A DNA stretch of 64,000 nucleotides from Rhizophlyctis rosea (lineage: Eukaryota > Chytridiomycota > Chytridiomycetes > Rhizophlyctidales > Rhizophlyctidaceae). The notes under the pieces were generated by a model that was not told the DNA's origin, did no database searches, and was given only the letters and a program-made list of their open reading frames with translations. Location: positions 1 through 64,000 of the forward strand of contig JADGJC010000155.1 in assembly GCA_027596075.1 (NCBI GenBank), in the 5' to 3' direction. Positions 1 to 13,300 of the stretch are shown here, in pieces (the stretch's first letter is position 1; each line of letters starts with the position of its first letter). Position numbers and translations under genes: made by a program.

Positions 1-1218
1 GGTTGTAAACCGTATGTTTGGGGGGCGGGTGTAAGGGATGCTGTTATATTGTATGGAGATGTAATTTTTTTTTTCTGTTGTGTGTGTTTTGGACTTGTGT
101 AGAGTGAACGAAAATGGTTTTTAGAGTCGTGTTGGGGGTTTTGGTGGGTGAGGTGTTTGGGGTTCTGATATTTCTTTTCTCTTGTTCTTTTGAATGTGCC
201 TTTTTTCTTGTTGTAATTTGTTGATATATGAGAACGTCTTACATTTTTTTTTTGTTTTTCTTGATGGTGTGGTGTGGGTTGGATGTTTTTGGTTGGGGGT
301 GAGGGGCGTGAAGCGGTCAGTATGTCCGCTAATCTTCCACAGATTAGTGGTATGACAGAATTGTTGGCGCACAGTATCTGCGCGGTTATGCATCAACCAT
401 TCAACTTGGGTCTTGGAGTAGACTGGTGGTGTCGGGGTAAATAGGTAACTGTTTTTTTTGAGTCGTGCAAAACTTTATGGCTAGGCATATTTGGCACAGG
501 TGTAGATGACGTATGCTTTGATATCTTTGGATATTGCTGCAGAAATGGTGCATGTGAGAGCGTCGCTGCCTTTCCAACTTGCTCGTTCGTGGGAGAAATC
601 ACAAAAAATGACATCGTCGTCGTGAGCACTATGTCTGTTACGCGACCCTTAAGTCACCCCTCAGAGATGTAAGTTCCATTCCAATCGCTCGACCTTTTCG
701 GCATAGATCGCTGGCACAGACGGTTGCCTTCCAGTTGAATAGCCGTGACAACCAAGTTGCGTATACACCACTTCAATCCGTACCTTATGAAGTGGACCAA
801 GGTTGTGCCAAAACAGCTCAAAAAGAATGGACTGGTTCCGGACATCCCATGAATGTGCTCCATATAGTGCTGGTATGGGACTTATTCCTTTTTTTTTCCT
901 TGCCCTGACCCATGTATCCGTTTCTTGTCATCTTCGTGATCCGATGTTTTTACATTCCTGTAACACAAACACTCCACTACTCTCCGTGCATCCGGCGCCT
1001 GCGCGCACCCTCCGCCCGTCCGGCGCTCTTGATCTGGGCACCAACTTTGTCGAGCCTCCACCGGTCGGCGATCGAGGGTTGTACGAAGCGCAGAGGAAGA
1101 GGGCTTTCGGTGAATTGAACCTTCTTTGGGGTGATGCAACATAACGCCGGTATCCGTGGGTGAAGACACCGTCCGTCACGAAAGTTTCTTCCTTCTTTAC
1201 GACCACTTTTGAGGGAAA
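1..1218. other. no gene recognised
   Basis: The stretch is GT-rich on the plus strand at its left edge, which could be the 3' untranslated part of a gene lying outside the window. Open frames here are short, overlap on both strands and show no recognisable motif. Confidence 0.5.
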
Positions 1219-1224
1219 TATAAG
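1219..1224 (+). promoter_or_regulatory. TATA-like box of the secreted-protein gene
   Basis: TATAAG lies 82 bp before the ATG at 1306. Similar boxes about 80-150 bp before three other start codons in this window make it plausible as a core promoter element. No transcript evidence is available. Confidence 0.45.
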
Positions 1225-1305
1225 AAACTGATCCGGCAGCACCGCCTATTCATCTGAAAAGTTGAATTCCCACTTCCCCGTCTTTTTGAACGCCAGGCTC
1301 CCATC

Positions 1306-2268
1306 ATGCGCGTCATCTCCGCTTCCCTTGCATCCCTAGCCCTCGTCGCCGGCATCGACGCGGCGGCAACAAACTGGCAAGAGTCGCTCTGCCTTCACCC
1401 GTCCCAAGTCCAGACCAACTGGTTCCAGAACGGCATCGGCGCGTATGGGCAGAAGGATGGACAAGTTCCTAGCTTGACGTGAGTGCGAGTTGAATTTAAC
1501 AAACGTCAACTCGCTGCGATTCGCCGTGATTGTCAGCATCGTCATTTCTTCCCCCGGTGATCTGACCCAAAACTGACAGCTCCCACAACAACTTCATCAA
1601 CTACTGTTTGGGCAAGGAAACCACCAACGGTCGCCAATTGGATAATGGGTCATGTAACCCCCTTCCCATGGGCGATCTGCCAAGCATCGACAAGATGGTC
1701 TCGTCTATTATCATCTACCCCGCACCTGGTCAGTAAGACGTCCTCTCAATCCCCCATCCAAGCCCACCCTGCTAACAACCGCTCCTCCCCACCACAGGCG
1801 ACATCCTCCCCGCCAACAAACCCTTCACAATCCACCTAAAAACCACCAACCTCGCCGGCTCATCCGCCACAAACGACAAAACCAACAACTTCGCTTCCCC
1901 GCAACAACTCGACAAGCACGGGTACGTTATCGGCCATACCCATGTGACGGTGCAATATATGGGACCAGACTTGACGCCTCAGAAGCCTTTGGACACGAGG
2001 GAGACGGCCTTCTTCCTTGCGTTGAATCGGCATTTTAAGGGTGATGGAAGTGCGGAGGTTGAGGTTGTTGGGTTGAAGCCTGGGGGGTATAGGGTTTGTA
2101 CTATGGCTACGCAGGCGGGACATCAGGTACTTTTGTTGGCGTGCTTGTGGACATGGAGTACACGTGGGTAGCTTTCATTGACAGGTTCTTTCTTTTCCGC
2201 AGCCCGTTGTCATGCCCATTGCTGATCGTGGTCATGTCGATGACTGTACCAAGTTTTTGGTTCAATGA
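1306..2268 (+). CDS. secreted fungal protein, four exons
   Basis: Exons 1306-1478, 1580-1728, 1798-2126 and 2203-2268 join in phase to 238 residues ending in TGA. All introns are GT-AG. Residues 1-20 form a signal peptide (short basic start, hydrophobic core, Ala-rich end). The body carries NNFINYC near residue 62, SCNPLPMGD, a central IGHTHVTVQ, and a GGYRVCTM...GHQ/PVVMP...DDCTKF C-terminal block. From memory this matches a widespread family of secreted fungal proteins with no established function, seen in ascomycetes and basidiomycetes and sometimes misnamed as ribosomal. No catalytic motif is apparent. The ATG is the only one followed by a signal peptide. The family match is recollection, not a search. 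Confidence 0.85.
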
Positions 2269-3089
2269 GCTTTTGACAGAATAGTTCATTCACATGTAAA
2301 CAAATATATCCCAGGAAGCAGCGCGTAGGACGCTCTTCAGGTGCAGATGCACAACATGTTTCATGGTGTGATGTTATTGTGGCAAAATTTTGTGTTTTTC
2401 ACATTCGTGACATGCATGGAACAATGGTCCAAACTACAATCTTGAGAAGAGGTGTCGCTGACGCACGATCAAGTTGGCCGTTTCACAGAGCTGGATGCAC
2501 TTATGTACTGATGGACATAGGCAAGAAGCTCGGAATTCAAACTTTCCAAACCTCGATTGGATTCGATCAATGTGACCATGAAAACATCACAAGCTTGAAG
2601 CATCGGTCAAGCGACTGGAAGTCAACAAGCCCTCTCTCGATCTGTCGCGGTCAGATGGATCATGGTGCCCCAGCTGAACAAAATTTTCTTTTGGCGTTAA
2701 GGCTGGCCCAAGTCTGATGCATCTCATCGTCAGAAATCGAATTCGAATGTTCGAGCGTCTTTTGTGGCCGGACGGAGATTTGGCCATTTGCTCACACTGC
2801 TCAGCCTGACTCCTCCCCAAATTTTTTCAAATTTCGCAAACGGATATGGATGTCAACATCAACGTTTGAAGTGTTTAAGCATCGTTTGATTAGTGGACTG
2901 GCTTGTGACAATAGGCAGGCCAGCCTCATACTCCCTAAAGCACCATATCCGGACGACCTCGCGGGGTCGGTGGAAAAAGGGGTGGAAAAGATGGTGCCAT
3001 TCAGGACACGCCCAAAACAAGTTGTAAGAACGAAAAACATACGAAAATGATGAGGAATGGTGGAAAAAACGAATGTAAACATCTGCAAG

Positions 3090-3171
3090 CGACACGAGCA
3101 GGATTCGAACCTGCGCGGGAAGATCCCAATTGATTTCTAGTCAATCGCCTTAACCACTCGGCCATCGTGTC
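3090..3171 (-). tRNA. tRNA-Ser (anticodon AGA)
   Basis: The minus strand folds as an 82-nt class II tRNA. It has a 7-bp acceptor stem (GACACGA/TCGTGTC), discriminator G, a D arm with GGCCGAGTGG, loop CTAGAAA giving anticodon AGA, a long variable arm and a T loop in GGTTCGAATCC. It has no intron and no encoded CCA, as expected in a eukaryote. The gene at 17498-17579 is identical over its whole length. Confidence 0.97.
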
Positions 3172-5211
3172 GTAATGAACAATGTCGACATAAGCGTAAT
3201 CATTCTCAAACTATAATCTCATGCAAACGATGTTGGAAAAGTCAATTTCGCCGCATATACTACTGTAGTATACTTGCGGGCAAGACACACTTCTTGATCT
3301 TTACATGGCTCAGCAAGCGAAGCGAGAATAGAAGCTTTAGTAGTTGCTCAAGGTTGTATCACCAAATGTTCCGTCACGGCTCCCTGCTTCGTGATTTATG
3401 ATATCAGGTCTTTTCCAATGGATGCGTTTGCGACAAAATTGCCGTGCCAACTGTTTCGAACAATCACAGAGACGTTTGGAATGAGACGAGCGTTAGAAGG
3501 AAAATTGGTGGACGGTCCCCTTGGCTCCAGTGTGAGTCAGGTATTTTGCAAGACCTGAATGGGGTTCGTCAGGGTCTTTTGGCATCCTTTGTTTACAAAC
3601 AAAGTAAGCCACACAACGACTTGATGGGTATTACTTACATCCAAAACCACATCCCAGCAGAAACGCAATCATAGAATTCATGTAAGCGTATGTATGGGTG
3701 ACAACCGCCACTTTAGCAAACTGATAACGACTATCTTGTGGGGCGTTTTGCTAATGGAAGATATAAGCGAAGACTCAAAATGGCAGAAAAGGCAAACCCC
3801 GGAAAATCCTGGGAACCACATCTTTGCATGTTCGATGGTATCATCAGAGAAAGACATCCAACTTGTTTAGTATTGCTTATTGGAAGAGCTTGCAGCGACG
3901 GAATTCCCTACTACTCTTTGACGAGGTTGCCTCCTGAACTTCCTGAACTGCTCAAGCAACTAGAGCTCATCTAAAGGCAACACGTTCCGAAGAGCAGGAG
4001 CTAAAAAAACGCTGTTCCTAAAGCTCGCCATATCGCCAAGGAGTTGCTATGCCATTTGTGGTTATAAAGACCATATTCAGCACCAACTCAATCAACTCCG
4101 TTTCAGTCGATGTCGAACCTTCTTACATTCCATAAACTCGGACCTATCTGAAAGACCTACTCCCCCAACTCTCACCATCCGGATGCAATACCTGCAGCAG
4201 GTTGAAACAATTGCAACGGACTCACTCCACTCATAATACTGATCATATTGATCAACGCCGCCGAGCGCTCTGATAGCGCTTGCGCGTGAAAGGGTTAGGC
4301 TTACAATGCAAAGAGTGCAACGCATCGAACATGTTATCATCTCCGGTCTCCACCGCGCTTCTGAGTCATCTTGGGAAAACCATTGAAATTTAGTCCATGC
4401 CTGCGCAAAGGAAGAACGAAAGATCACCCTCAAAACATTTTCAACGAGGATCCATCAGATTGTTGAATGCTCTCGTCAAAATTCAAAACGCTCATTGGCT
4501 GGGTGTGAATAGTCAGCACCTTCCTGATTCTGAAACACCCGAGACACTAGTCAGCCACTGATTATGACATTTCTATCTTTCAGTCAGCACCGCATCCCTA
4601 CTCCACTTGAATCGGGCACACTCAAGGCCGCAAGATCTGCTTTGATTTACACGAATTCAAAAGCTAAGAAGCCGCAACATTCAACATCAAACAAACCTCT
4701 TAAAAATGGAAAGGTACTCAGAAGACAGCGCTTTCAGAAGCTGTCTAGGTGGCACCCACTTTCCCCTCACTGGAATGCAGCGCCGCGGATGATTTGAGCG
4801 GGGGATATGTGCCACATGCGCTCGTATCCAACGGTCCCATCGGCTGGGAAGCTTCCCCACAGACCGTACAATATATGACATCGGTCGGTTATCATGCGAT
4901 CTTGAATGCAAACATGCTGTTGTTTTGCAGCCGTGATCATGACGTTCCGTTCGTGTTCTCTCACGTTCCGCTCGTGTTCTTTCATCGTCCGCCAAAAGGA
5001 GTTTAGACCAGCCGCTCCCTCTACGCACCGAGGAGGCATCCAGACTGCCAAAATTTCCATCCTGATCTCGTTGTTAACTGAAGAGTTTACAAATATACCC
5101 CACTCCGTTCTATCATTGTTCATTCAAACTTAGTGATTGTCCGAAGTATGCGCATGGCAACACTTCCGCAAAAAAGGGAAAACGGCATCACGCAGGAATA
5201 TGCAGAGCTCT
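3172..5211. other. no firm gene; weak coding-like relic near 4260-4550
   Basis: Most of this stretch shows nothing. Between about 4260 and 4550 the plus strand reads as two helix-like peptide segments in one frame (RVQRIEHVII, then KEERKITLKT) separated by TGA, with stops just upstream. This could be a decayed coding exon, but I recognise no family and propose no gene. Confidence 0.3.
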
Positions 5212-5214
5212 TGA

Positions 5215-5764
5215 GCTCTTGTTGTTCTCGTACCCACGCAAGAGGTTGTGCTCTGGAACAGGGCTACGTTTACATGTGCAGATTCGACTCATTGCAACTA
5301 TCAAGATCAGTGCAGCGCATTCAACGACATGCAGTGCTTGGTTCTCACATTCAAAAGTGGCTTCTCGCTAGTCGCAAAAAGAAACAGGATCTCGTGGACT
5401 TCGCCATATATTCAGCTCGCGGGGACGAAGTCGTAGGAGTAAAGGAGCAAATTGAGCAGCCTGACTACACGATGGTACAGATGCCTGGTGATTGGGCCTA
5501 GTAAGGTAATGACAAGCACGTATTGCTGGCTGACTCCAAGTACAGCAAACCCTTTGCACATGTTCAGAAAAAAAAATCGAAGTCAAGTTCGTAGCCCCAG
5601 TTGATCCCAGGCACAACAATCCAAAACTCTCAGACCAGTTTGGTCAGCTGAAAATCACATACCGCGCTTCAACTTTCGACACAACTAGTCTATCTTCTGA
5701 TTTTGGTGGTTTCAACGGAATGGAATTCATAAGAACGACCGTCACATCTGATATTCTTCGCTAG
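5215..5764 (+). CDS. partial model, Cys-containing (probably secreted) protein
   Basis: Three exon segments fit together: up to 5432, 5481-5505 and 5546-5764 (stop TAG). The introns are 48 and 40 nt, each with CTGAC shortly before the AG. The product reads TFTCADSTHC, CSAFNDMQC, then SCLVIGPSK, LCTC and a C-terminal segment with QFGQLKITYR. Cysteines are paired along the first half as in extracellular domains. An in-frame TGA at 5212-5214 means the 5' exon starts after that point or is joined from further upstream. I found no convincing start codon or signal peptide, so the 5' end is unresolved. I recognise no family. Confidence 0.45.
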
Positions 5765-6409
5765 AAACAAAACGAATTACTCATCGACTCATCATGAGCT
5801 CACGCAAACCATACGTACCGCTTCGATTACGGACCCTGTCGACCACAGTGGATGCATCTACTGCCATTATGCAGCAATCCAGGTATGCCAATGCTCAGGT
5901 GTCCCATCGACTTCGGCAGTCTATCAGAAGATGGGAGTCAGACTGCCGCGCCTGACTTCCCACGAATGGTGATGGCAAAATAATATGAATGCTCTAGGAC
6001 ATGCATGTTGCAGGCGAGGGTGGGCGAGCTGTAATTTAAAGTAGATAGAAGTATGGGTTATTCTGAAAACACGTAGAGATGGATGGTTGATATTTGATAT
6101 TGCCTATTGAGTATTGATGGTAGGGATAGTTCACAGACCTGGTCACCACGTGTTAAAGCCGAGCAGCAACGCGAAAAGAAGTGGGCCGAATATCATTCCC
6201 TATATAAAGTGTGTAACAAGCATGGAAGGCCGGTGGGCATCGAAATGCAGAAAGTCTGTGCATCTGTCGTTCCAAACTTCGAGGCCAAACTTATGACCAC
6301 TCATCAGCCGATACACGGAGTAGGTGCGGCATAACGGTGAAAGACGCAGCCCTGTCCCGTGCTGTAAATCATCAGTCAAGGCAGAATACGCGTAAGTTGA
6401 ATTGACACA

Positions 6410-6835
6410 GTTTCCACTCTGCACTTCCTTCTGCAAGCAGGAGGCCCCAGGCTTGTGACTGGCAATGGCGACATTAAAAACTGGGGAGGAAGTATCACTG
6501 ATACCAACTCCGAAATCTTGAAGGTTGCAAGTCACTGACTCGACATATTGTATGTAGCAAAAGAACGTTCAGGGAGAACCCAGGCAAACCGATGTCGGAG
6601 AGCCTATACAGGCGAGAAGCCTACTGAAGATGTATGTTTCGGGAAGAACCCAGGCAGACCTATGCTGGCCTACAGAGGCAGGAAGCCTATCCAAAAAGGA
6701 GCCAAAAGCGGGTCTACTACCAGGGCTGGCCAACACCCTGATGCGAGGAAGCGGCACCATCCCCTTCATGGAATGGCGTAATGCGACCGAACCAACGAAG
6801 CGGCACTTCACAGTCTAAACCCCTCCATTTGCCAT
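6410..6835. repeat. dispersed repeat, copy 1
   Basis: About 425 bp match 56528-57000 in the same orientation in patches. The shared stretches are a block with TCCACTCTGCACTTCCTT, a block with CCCCAGGCTTGTGACTGGC, one with AAGTATCACTGATAC, and a 3' block with CTACTACCAGG and CCTGATGCGAGG. Within this copy a unit of about 53 bp (AGAACCCAGGCA...GAAGCCTA) occurs twice in tandem near 6567-6700. No open frame of transposase type is present. It is probably a non-autonomous mobile element fragment; class unknown. Confidence 0.7.
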
Positions 6836-7367
6836 CCCAATTTGGCCGAGCCAAAAAGATAAGCGACGACGACGGAAGGAAGCTCTGCTTGAACACAGAG
6901 GTGCGATCACATCCCATGCACCGGGGGGGATGGATGCTCGACAGACTGGAGAATGTAGATTCGCCAAATTGGCTGAGGGAAAAGAAGAGAACAAGAGTCG
7001 AAGATGGGTGAGGGTTGGAATAACCTCGAAATTTGTGGCTATGTTTCTGCTTGGCGCCACATAAAGCCACCCAGCCTGCCAAAGGACCCTGGCGTCGCAC
7101 AGTTCGCACCTTCTGGGTGTTATTCTTATTACCCTCTTGTGGTTGGTGTAACGCAGGCGAGAAGGGGTTGGTGGTGGCTGACGGAAGGGAAGGGCACCGA
7201 GATGATCCTTCTTTCCATTCTACAGGTCTTTGTTGCGCCCCTCTTGATGAAATGCAGAACCATTCCTCAGGTTGACAAACGTCAAATTTCTTTTTTTCAA
7301 GATGTGAGTGGTTGATCAATGCTTGCTCGCAATTTGGACTCATCGCGTTCTCTAGTAGAAAAATCGA
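6836..7367. other. upstream region of the ankyrin-TIR gene
   Basis: Nothing recognisable apart from the sequence leading to the ATG at 7368. A 208-codon open frame on the minus strand overlaps this stretch and the repeat; it has no motif and is judged spurious. Confidence 0.4.
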
Positions 7368-10300
7368 ATGATGGCTTCCGACTCTGCCATTAATGACGAT
7401 GATGGCGTCTCCACTTCTTCGTCTTCCGACACCTCCTGCAAATCCCGCTTCTCTGCCTCCTTGGTGTCACTTTACAAACCTACCGCGCCGAATCCCGATG
7501 TAACATCCAATTCAATCAATATTGAAAGCGCTTTCGAAGCGCTGAGGCTGGGACAATTGCGGGATCTGAAGAACCTCTTTGAAGCTGGTTTCGATCCATC
7601 AACTTCGTGGGAATATGCAGATTGCAAAGCCGCACTGATTGACGAACCGGATCTGAATCTGCAGGAGGGCAAGTGGACCATGGTAAAGATAGCAACATAC
7701 AACGGGCATCAGAAGCTGATAGGGCTATTATTGGACGCTGCACCAACGCCGATGCGGTTGGACGATGTTCTGGTGGTGGCGGTTACCAGGGATTATTTGG
7801 CAGCTTTCGACATTCTCATTGAAGGGACGGATGAGAGATTTGAGCAGGTATATCCTGCCGCTGTGACGGCTATTGACATTGGGAAACCGGAAGCATTGAC
7901 GGCTTTACTACGTTGCCTGCTGGAATATCCGACCCGGTTCTTGTGTAGTTTCGTGGGGTTGGCGGTAAAGGGAGGAAATTTGATCCTGTTGGACGCTCTG
8001 ATAAATGAATGTGCTCGCTCGATTACTGAAGATTCAAAAAAGAAACGCCCTTCATATAACCAACGCCCGAGCGATTTGCAGCACCTCTTGGAAACGGTAC
8101 TCACAACTGCGGCAGAACGCAACCAGCCTCAGATGGTGGAATGGGCTGCCAGTCTGTACGCTACCAGTGGCATTGATGAGGTGCTCAAATTCGATTCAGA
8201 GTGGGAGAAGAAAGCCTTGACTGGAGCGCTTGAGGGAGCCGCGAAGGGGGGTCGTTTTTCGATTATTCAGCTGTTACTTCCGCGGTGGGGTGCTAAGGTT
8301 GACTTCGAATCGGTGTTGAGGAAAGCGGCAGCTGAGGACAGGAAGGATATAGTTGAATATTTGTTGGTTCAAGCGGGGCACGCACCGGCATCGCCGAAGG
8401 TGGAGCTTCTGAACCTCGTTTTAGTAGAAGCTGCTAGGAGCGGCGCAATCGAAACGGTGGAGGGCATGGTTGAATTGGGTGCGCAGTTGGCGATAGTGGG
8501 CAAACGGGCGTTGGAATTGGCAGCTGCCTCCGGGGAGCTTGATGTGGTGGAATATTTAGTTCAATTAGGCTGCTGGAAGCGTCAGCGGGGCAAATTTGTT
8601 GCGGCTAGATCGCCTTTGGTGAGCGCGGCGGAGAAGGGATGGCTACCCGTTGTAAAGTATCTGTTGATACAACGGAGGCTAATGAGGACAGACAATGCAG
8701 GCAACCTGATCAAGCGTCATCCAGTAGCATATCCGCAAGAGCTGGATGATGCCTTTGAGACTGCAGCTCGTTACGGTCACCTTCACATCCTGGATGTGCT
8801 CATCGCGGACAACGGAGAAGAAGATTTACTTGGTTCGACAGCTCTGCGAATGGCGGCGGTGGGTAGTAAGAATATGGAAGTGGTGAACCGCATTTTGAAG
8901 AGCAAAGACACGTTGTCGATCACGGAAGACGATATGGACCAGCTCCTTGTAGACGTGGCCGGACACTGGTTTCACCACAATGGAGGGGAGGGCCGATCGG
9001 CGATGCTTGAAATCATGCGATACCTCTTGATTGCCGGAGCTTCCGTAACGAGGTGTAAGACGGGGGGGAAAAGACCGGACGGGAGACCGCGAAACACATA
9101 TGAGTATCTGGAGGAACCGGACGGAAAACCGATATATAAACATGAGTATCTGGAGGAACCGCTCCTTCAACTAAAAATCGGTTTGCCGGAACAACTCCCG
9201 GAGGCGCGGAATCCCAAACGTATTGAGGACTGGGAGTGTAAAGACGGGAAACAGGAACATACATTCTTCATCAGGTTCGGAGTCGGCGTGTCACGTGAGA
9301 ATGTGTGTATAGTGTCATTAATCTTCCATAACTGCAGCTATCGAGCGAGCTCCGATTCCCAAGTGGCGAAAGCATTTAAAGAGAAACTGCAAGAAATGAA
9401 CTCCGAAGCTCATGTCTTTTTGGATCAAGATTGCTTGGTCAATTGGGAAGGATGGGAGGAAGGATTCATGCAAGGATTGCTCCGTTCGAAGGTATACAGG
9501 CTGGTGCTGAATGACTTCGGTGCAACCTTTGATTGAACAATTTTCATCGAATTTGCAGGTCATTATATTACTATGCTCCGGTTCTGCACTGAAGAAGGTT
9601 GAATGGGCACACCTTGAGCCCGACTACATGTTTCTTGAGGTAAGCAGGACGAGTCATGTGTTGAAATGGGGGACGCACTCACCAGCTTGTATCACAGTGG
9701 GAACATGCTTTCAAATTGCATGGACTTGGTCAAGCCCGGTTATTGCCGGTCCTGGTATCCGAAGATTGGACTGAAGAATTTAGTGCATTCGAAACTAAAG
9801 GCAAATACGCAGACCAATTGGCGTATCATCCCAGAAGTCCTCGAGAAAAGACCATACAGTCGACAATCGAAAGCCTGTTCGCGCTGCAATGTCCTCGCTT
9901 GAACCGTCAGAAGCTCAAGGAGGAAGTTCACAGGTTCGTCAACCTGCAACACATCGTTCGATCCAGTGTACTGATATTCATCTGCAGAATAGCATCATTG
10001 GCAGTTGAAGAGGCAGTCAAAATAGAGCGCACTCGACCGGACGAAACAACAACAACGATTGAATCCTCTCTTGCCTTCCTCGATCAGAACATATCTCGGC
10101 TTCCCGACCTTGCCGCATGCGCGGCGGTCAAAATGCGACTCGACAATCTGACACAAAGTCTAGCAGAAAGAACATTTATGTTATCCACGAGACAAGAGCA
10201 GGAGTCAATTCCAGACAAGGTGTGCGCGCCAGGAGGTGCAGCTAGGACACTGGTCCCTGTCGTTGACTGCGTGGAAGAGGTAGAGACATTGCGTGCTCAG

Positions 10301-10399
10301 AAACATCAACCAGTGACAGCTTCCACCAACCGGCAGAGGGCCCTTTCTTGGCGGACTCGTAGGGCATGGGTGTGTGGTGGGCGCAGAGCTACAGAGTAG
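7368..10399 (+). CDS. ankyrin-repeat protein with C-terminal TIR domain
   Basis: Five exons (7368-9274, 9338-9491, 9559-9639, 9698-9933, 9988-10399) join to 929 residues, stop TAG. Introns are 54-67 nt; two use GTTCG donors. The 54-nt last intron is in frame and might be retained. Residues about 30-600 hold at least nine degenerate ankyrin repeats (NGHQKLIGLLL, DRKDIVEYLL, SGELDVVEYL, YGHLHILDVL). From residue 634 the spliced frame gives FISYR, VFLDQDCL, WEEGF, VIILLCSGSAL and FLEWEHAF followed by LLPVLVSEDW, the order of a TIR fold. In known TIR NADases (for example SARM1) a glutamate in the last of these helices is catalytic; here E714 or E716 are candidates. Without splicing the frame ends at 9536 and the TIR domain is missed. 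The tail after about residue 800 is unrecognised. NAD cleavage or a role in defence is inference only. Confidence 0.88.
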
Positions 10400-13300
10400 T
10401 TTTAGATTGCCATACCGAAAGGCACTTATCCAACCTATCGTCACGTACTATGTACATAAATTGTGACACAGCCAGAAACGATGCTGACCAAAACCTCCGT
10501 GCGACGAAGTCGCTCCTGGCGATGTTTGGGATGAAGAGAGGGGGGTTGGTGGTGGGGTGGGTGACTTCGGTGAACCGGAGAGGGGTGTTTGGAAGGAGGG
10601 GGTTAGTGGGGATGCGTTTGGCGGGATGGTAGGAGAGGGGGAGAGGGTTGGTGGGAAGAGCGCGGCGGCTGGTGAGGAGGTCGTTGACGAAGTGGGTGGT
10701 GAGGGCTTGGTGAGAGGGGAGGTGAATGCTTGAAGTGAGAGGAGTGCTGATAATCGGGTTGAGATTGGTGGGGAGGTGAAAGGGGCTGGTGTGTTAGGAT
10801 TGTTGGGGGCATTGAGTAGGATTGGGATTGGGCATGAGGATGAGGAGGGTGAGAATGGGAATGATGGAAAGGCGAGGGGAAGGGACGGTTCATTAACGCC
10901 GGTGGAGAAGACGGAGGATGTGGATGCGGATAAGGTCAGGCCATGACAGCGCTTGAGAAGATGGAGGCGTTCGCATGACGTTGGGTGTTGGGAAATGTTT
11001 AGTTATTTTCGGTATATATTCTGGTCTGCACTTATGCATTGTATTTGCCAAGTAATATGATATAACCCGAACAAAATATGATGTCTTTGTGCTGTCGAAC
11101 ATGTAACTTTGATGAGCTATCATGGGGAAAGATGTCACAAGTCGGAACGTGCAAGGTATGGCGCAAGACGTCGAGTGGATCCATCGTTCGATTCTTTTCC
11201 TCTTCAATCTTGGTTCCGTGCTCAGCAAACTGAAACCTGAAATCCAATCACCGTTTGTGACCTCTTGCCCACAAAGATGGCAAAACAAAAATGGAAAGGG
11301 ATCTAGAGCAGTAGAGATTTCCGTGGCCCGTGGACCGATCGGGAAGCCGCTATCATCGATTGAACACATCTGAACATCACCAATTATTGTTGTGAATGGG
11401 GAATGCAGCCTTTTTATCCATTGGTCGTCATGAAAAGATTATCATCTTGGATCATGACCATTAGATATCCACCGACTCACAGCACCTAAATGCGACGTGC
11501 GCTAATAGTGTGAGTTGCCTCTGTCGTTTGACGCTTGGCCGGGATCCGAGGTGTTGAAATGCACACCCGTTCCGCACTTCTCCCTTAAAGTCCAAATTAG
11601 CAACCCGCATCAAAGCGGCCTCATAAGGATGCGCCCTTCTCATATCGCGGAGAGGCTAGAGAGATTGTTCTTTTCAACACCATTGGTATCCCACAATGTG
11701 AGGAAACGATGACTGCCTCACTTCTCATTTTTGGGTGTGCTGAGATGAGTCTAGTATGTTCAGCTTCATGCGGCGGCCGACCTGCATGATCGCCAGAGCT
11801 CTATGGTACCATTTTGCCACTCCAAGGTATCTTTTTCCTTCATGGAGCGTAGGACTAAGGGTTAGCCATGGAGTCATCTGATTCTTTTGATATAAAAGTC
11901 ATGACGACCATTGCAGCCAATTGATACGGTGCTGCAGCATATGTCGCTTATCATGTCAAGAGGCATGATGGGGACACGTTATATTCCTTCTTTCAGGCAG
12001 TCATGTTTTCTCTTCTGAGGAATGCCGAGCACTGACGCTCCAAAGCAATTCTACTTGTTTCAGACAGAGAAAACAGCAAACAAGCAATAATGGACATGAA
12101 TATCTTCATGTCCGTGTCGGGGATGCAGGCTTGAGTGGGCGGATTCATCATGAGATGGCAACGTGACTGCTCCGTCAGATTTGGCACCCCTTATGAGTCA
12201 ATCAACGGAATTGACTCTGGCGCCCAAGCTTCTCCCTTTCACTCATACGACTGAATGTTGGGTGATGTTTTGGTGAATGGGCGGACTGGGAAGGGCAGCT
12301 TTTAGACCAGATGCAGCTGGATGCTAGCATATGGAAGTTTGCCCGTGTTGTGTGAGGCAGGTTGTTTGAGTAGTCGAGTTGATCGAAGTAATCCGAGCTC
12401 GACTTTGTGACGTCGGTTCCACCGAAAGAGTTGAAGGCAAGCAAAGGTTCTGACCAAGAGCACTGAATGCTGTCAAAAAAAGAGTGAACTGTCAAAACAC
12501 TGCACACGACCGGCACGACGGAAGCGCCGAACCCCGACATGCATATGAATGCATTGATGCCACACCATAGGTGCTGTAGTTTTGATTGACTGTTTCAGCC
12601 TAAACCAGCGCTTAGAATGCAACAATGCTCAGAAAGAATCACGAGGAATCCTCGACCTGTCCGACGATGCGTTTCCGGGACTTTCCAAACGCTCACATAC
12701 TACTTCAAATTTCGCGATGTGCTCTCCGCGACCTCCATTTTTCGTCGTCACGCCCCCTTTGGAAAGCGAACTTTATCAACTACACGGCATTGTGGGATCG
12801 TACTGATCACATCAGTTGTGCGCCCAGAAAAAGACTGCAATGTTTTCTGTTGTGCTTCCATTTTGCTGTACATCAACACTCAGAATGCATTCCCCCTGTG
12901 CAAGCTCAGTCGTCAAGCCGGGTTCATTTATGATGTTTGTGATTGACCGCGAATACACACATGGTCCAACAGGTTCGTACACATCCTTTTTACCTGCAAA
13001 TACCCTTCAACACATCTAAGGTTACGTACAATGTGATTACTGTGATTACATGCCTCTCCTGCCGTCGCTTCAGCATACCTCAGAGGCAATGGCAACATCA
13101 ACAGAGCTTTTTGGCGGTCTCACTCTCCAAATGAGTGCCAGGACCGTTCACCGCGCATGCCCGTAATATTTGCCGTATCGCCTCATACCAACGCATAACA
13201 TCATTCAGTTTTCTCGTTTGAATGTCCGTGTGGGCCAGAAATAATCGGCAACACATGGAGCTGAATGTTAGTGAAGCAGTGTGCAATGCGGTTTCGCCTG

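Noticed and set aside
6717..7343. 208-codon minus-strand open frame
   Set aside because: It runs across the dispersed repeat into the next gene's promoter, has no motif, and its composition is erratic.
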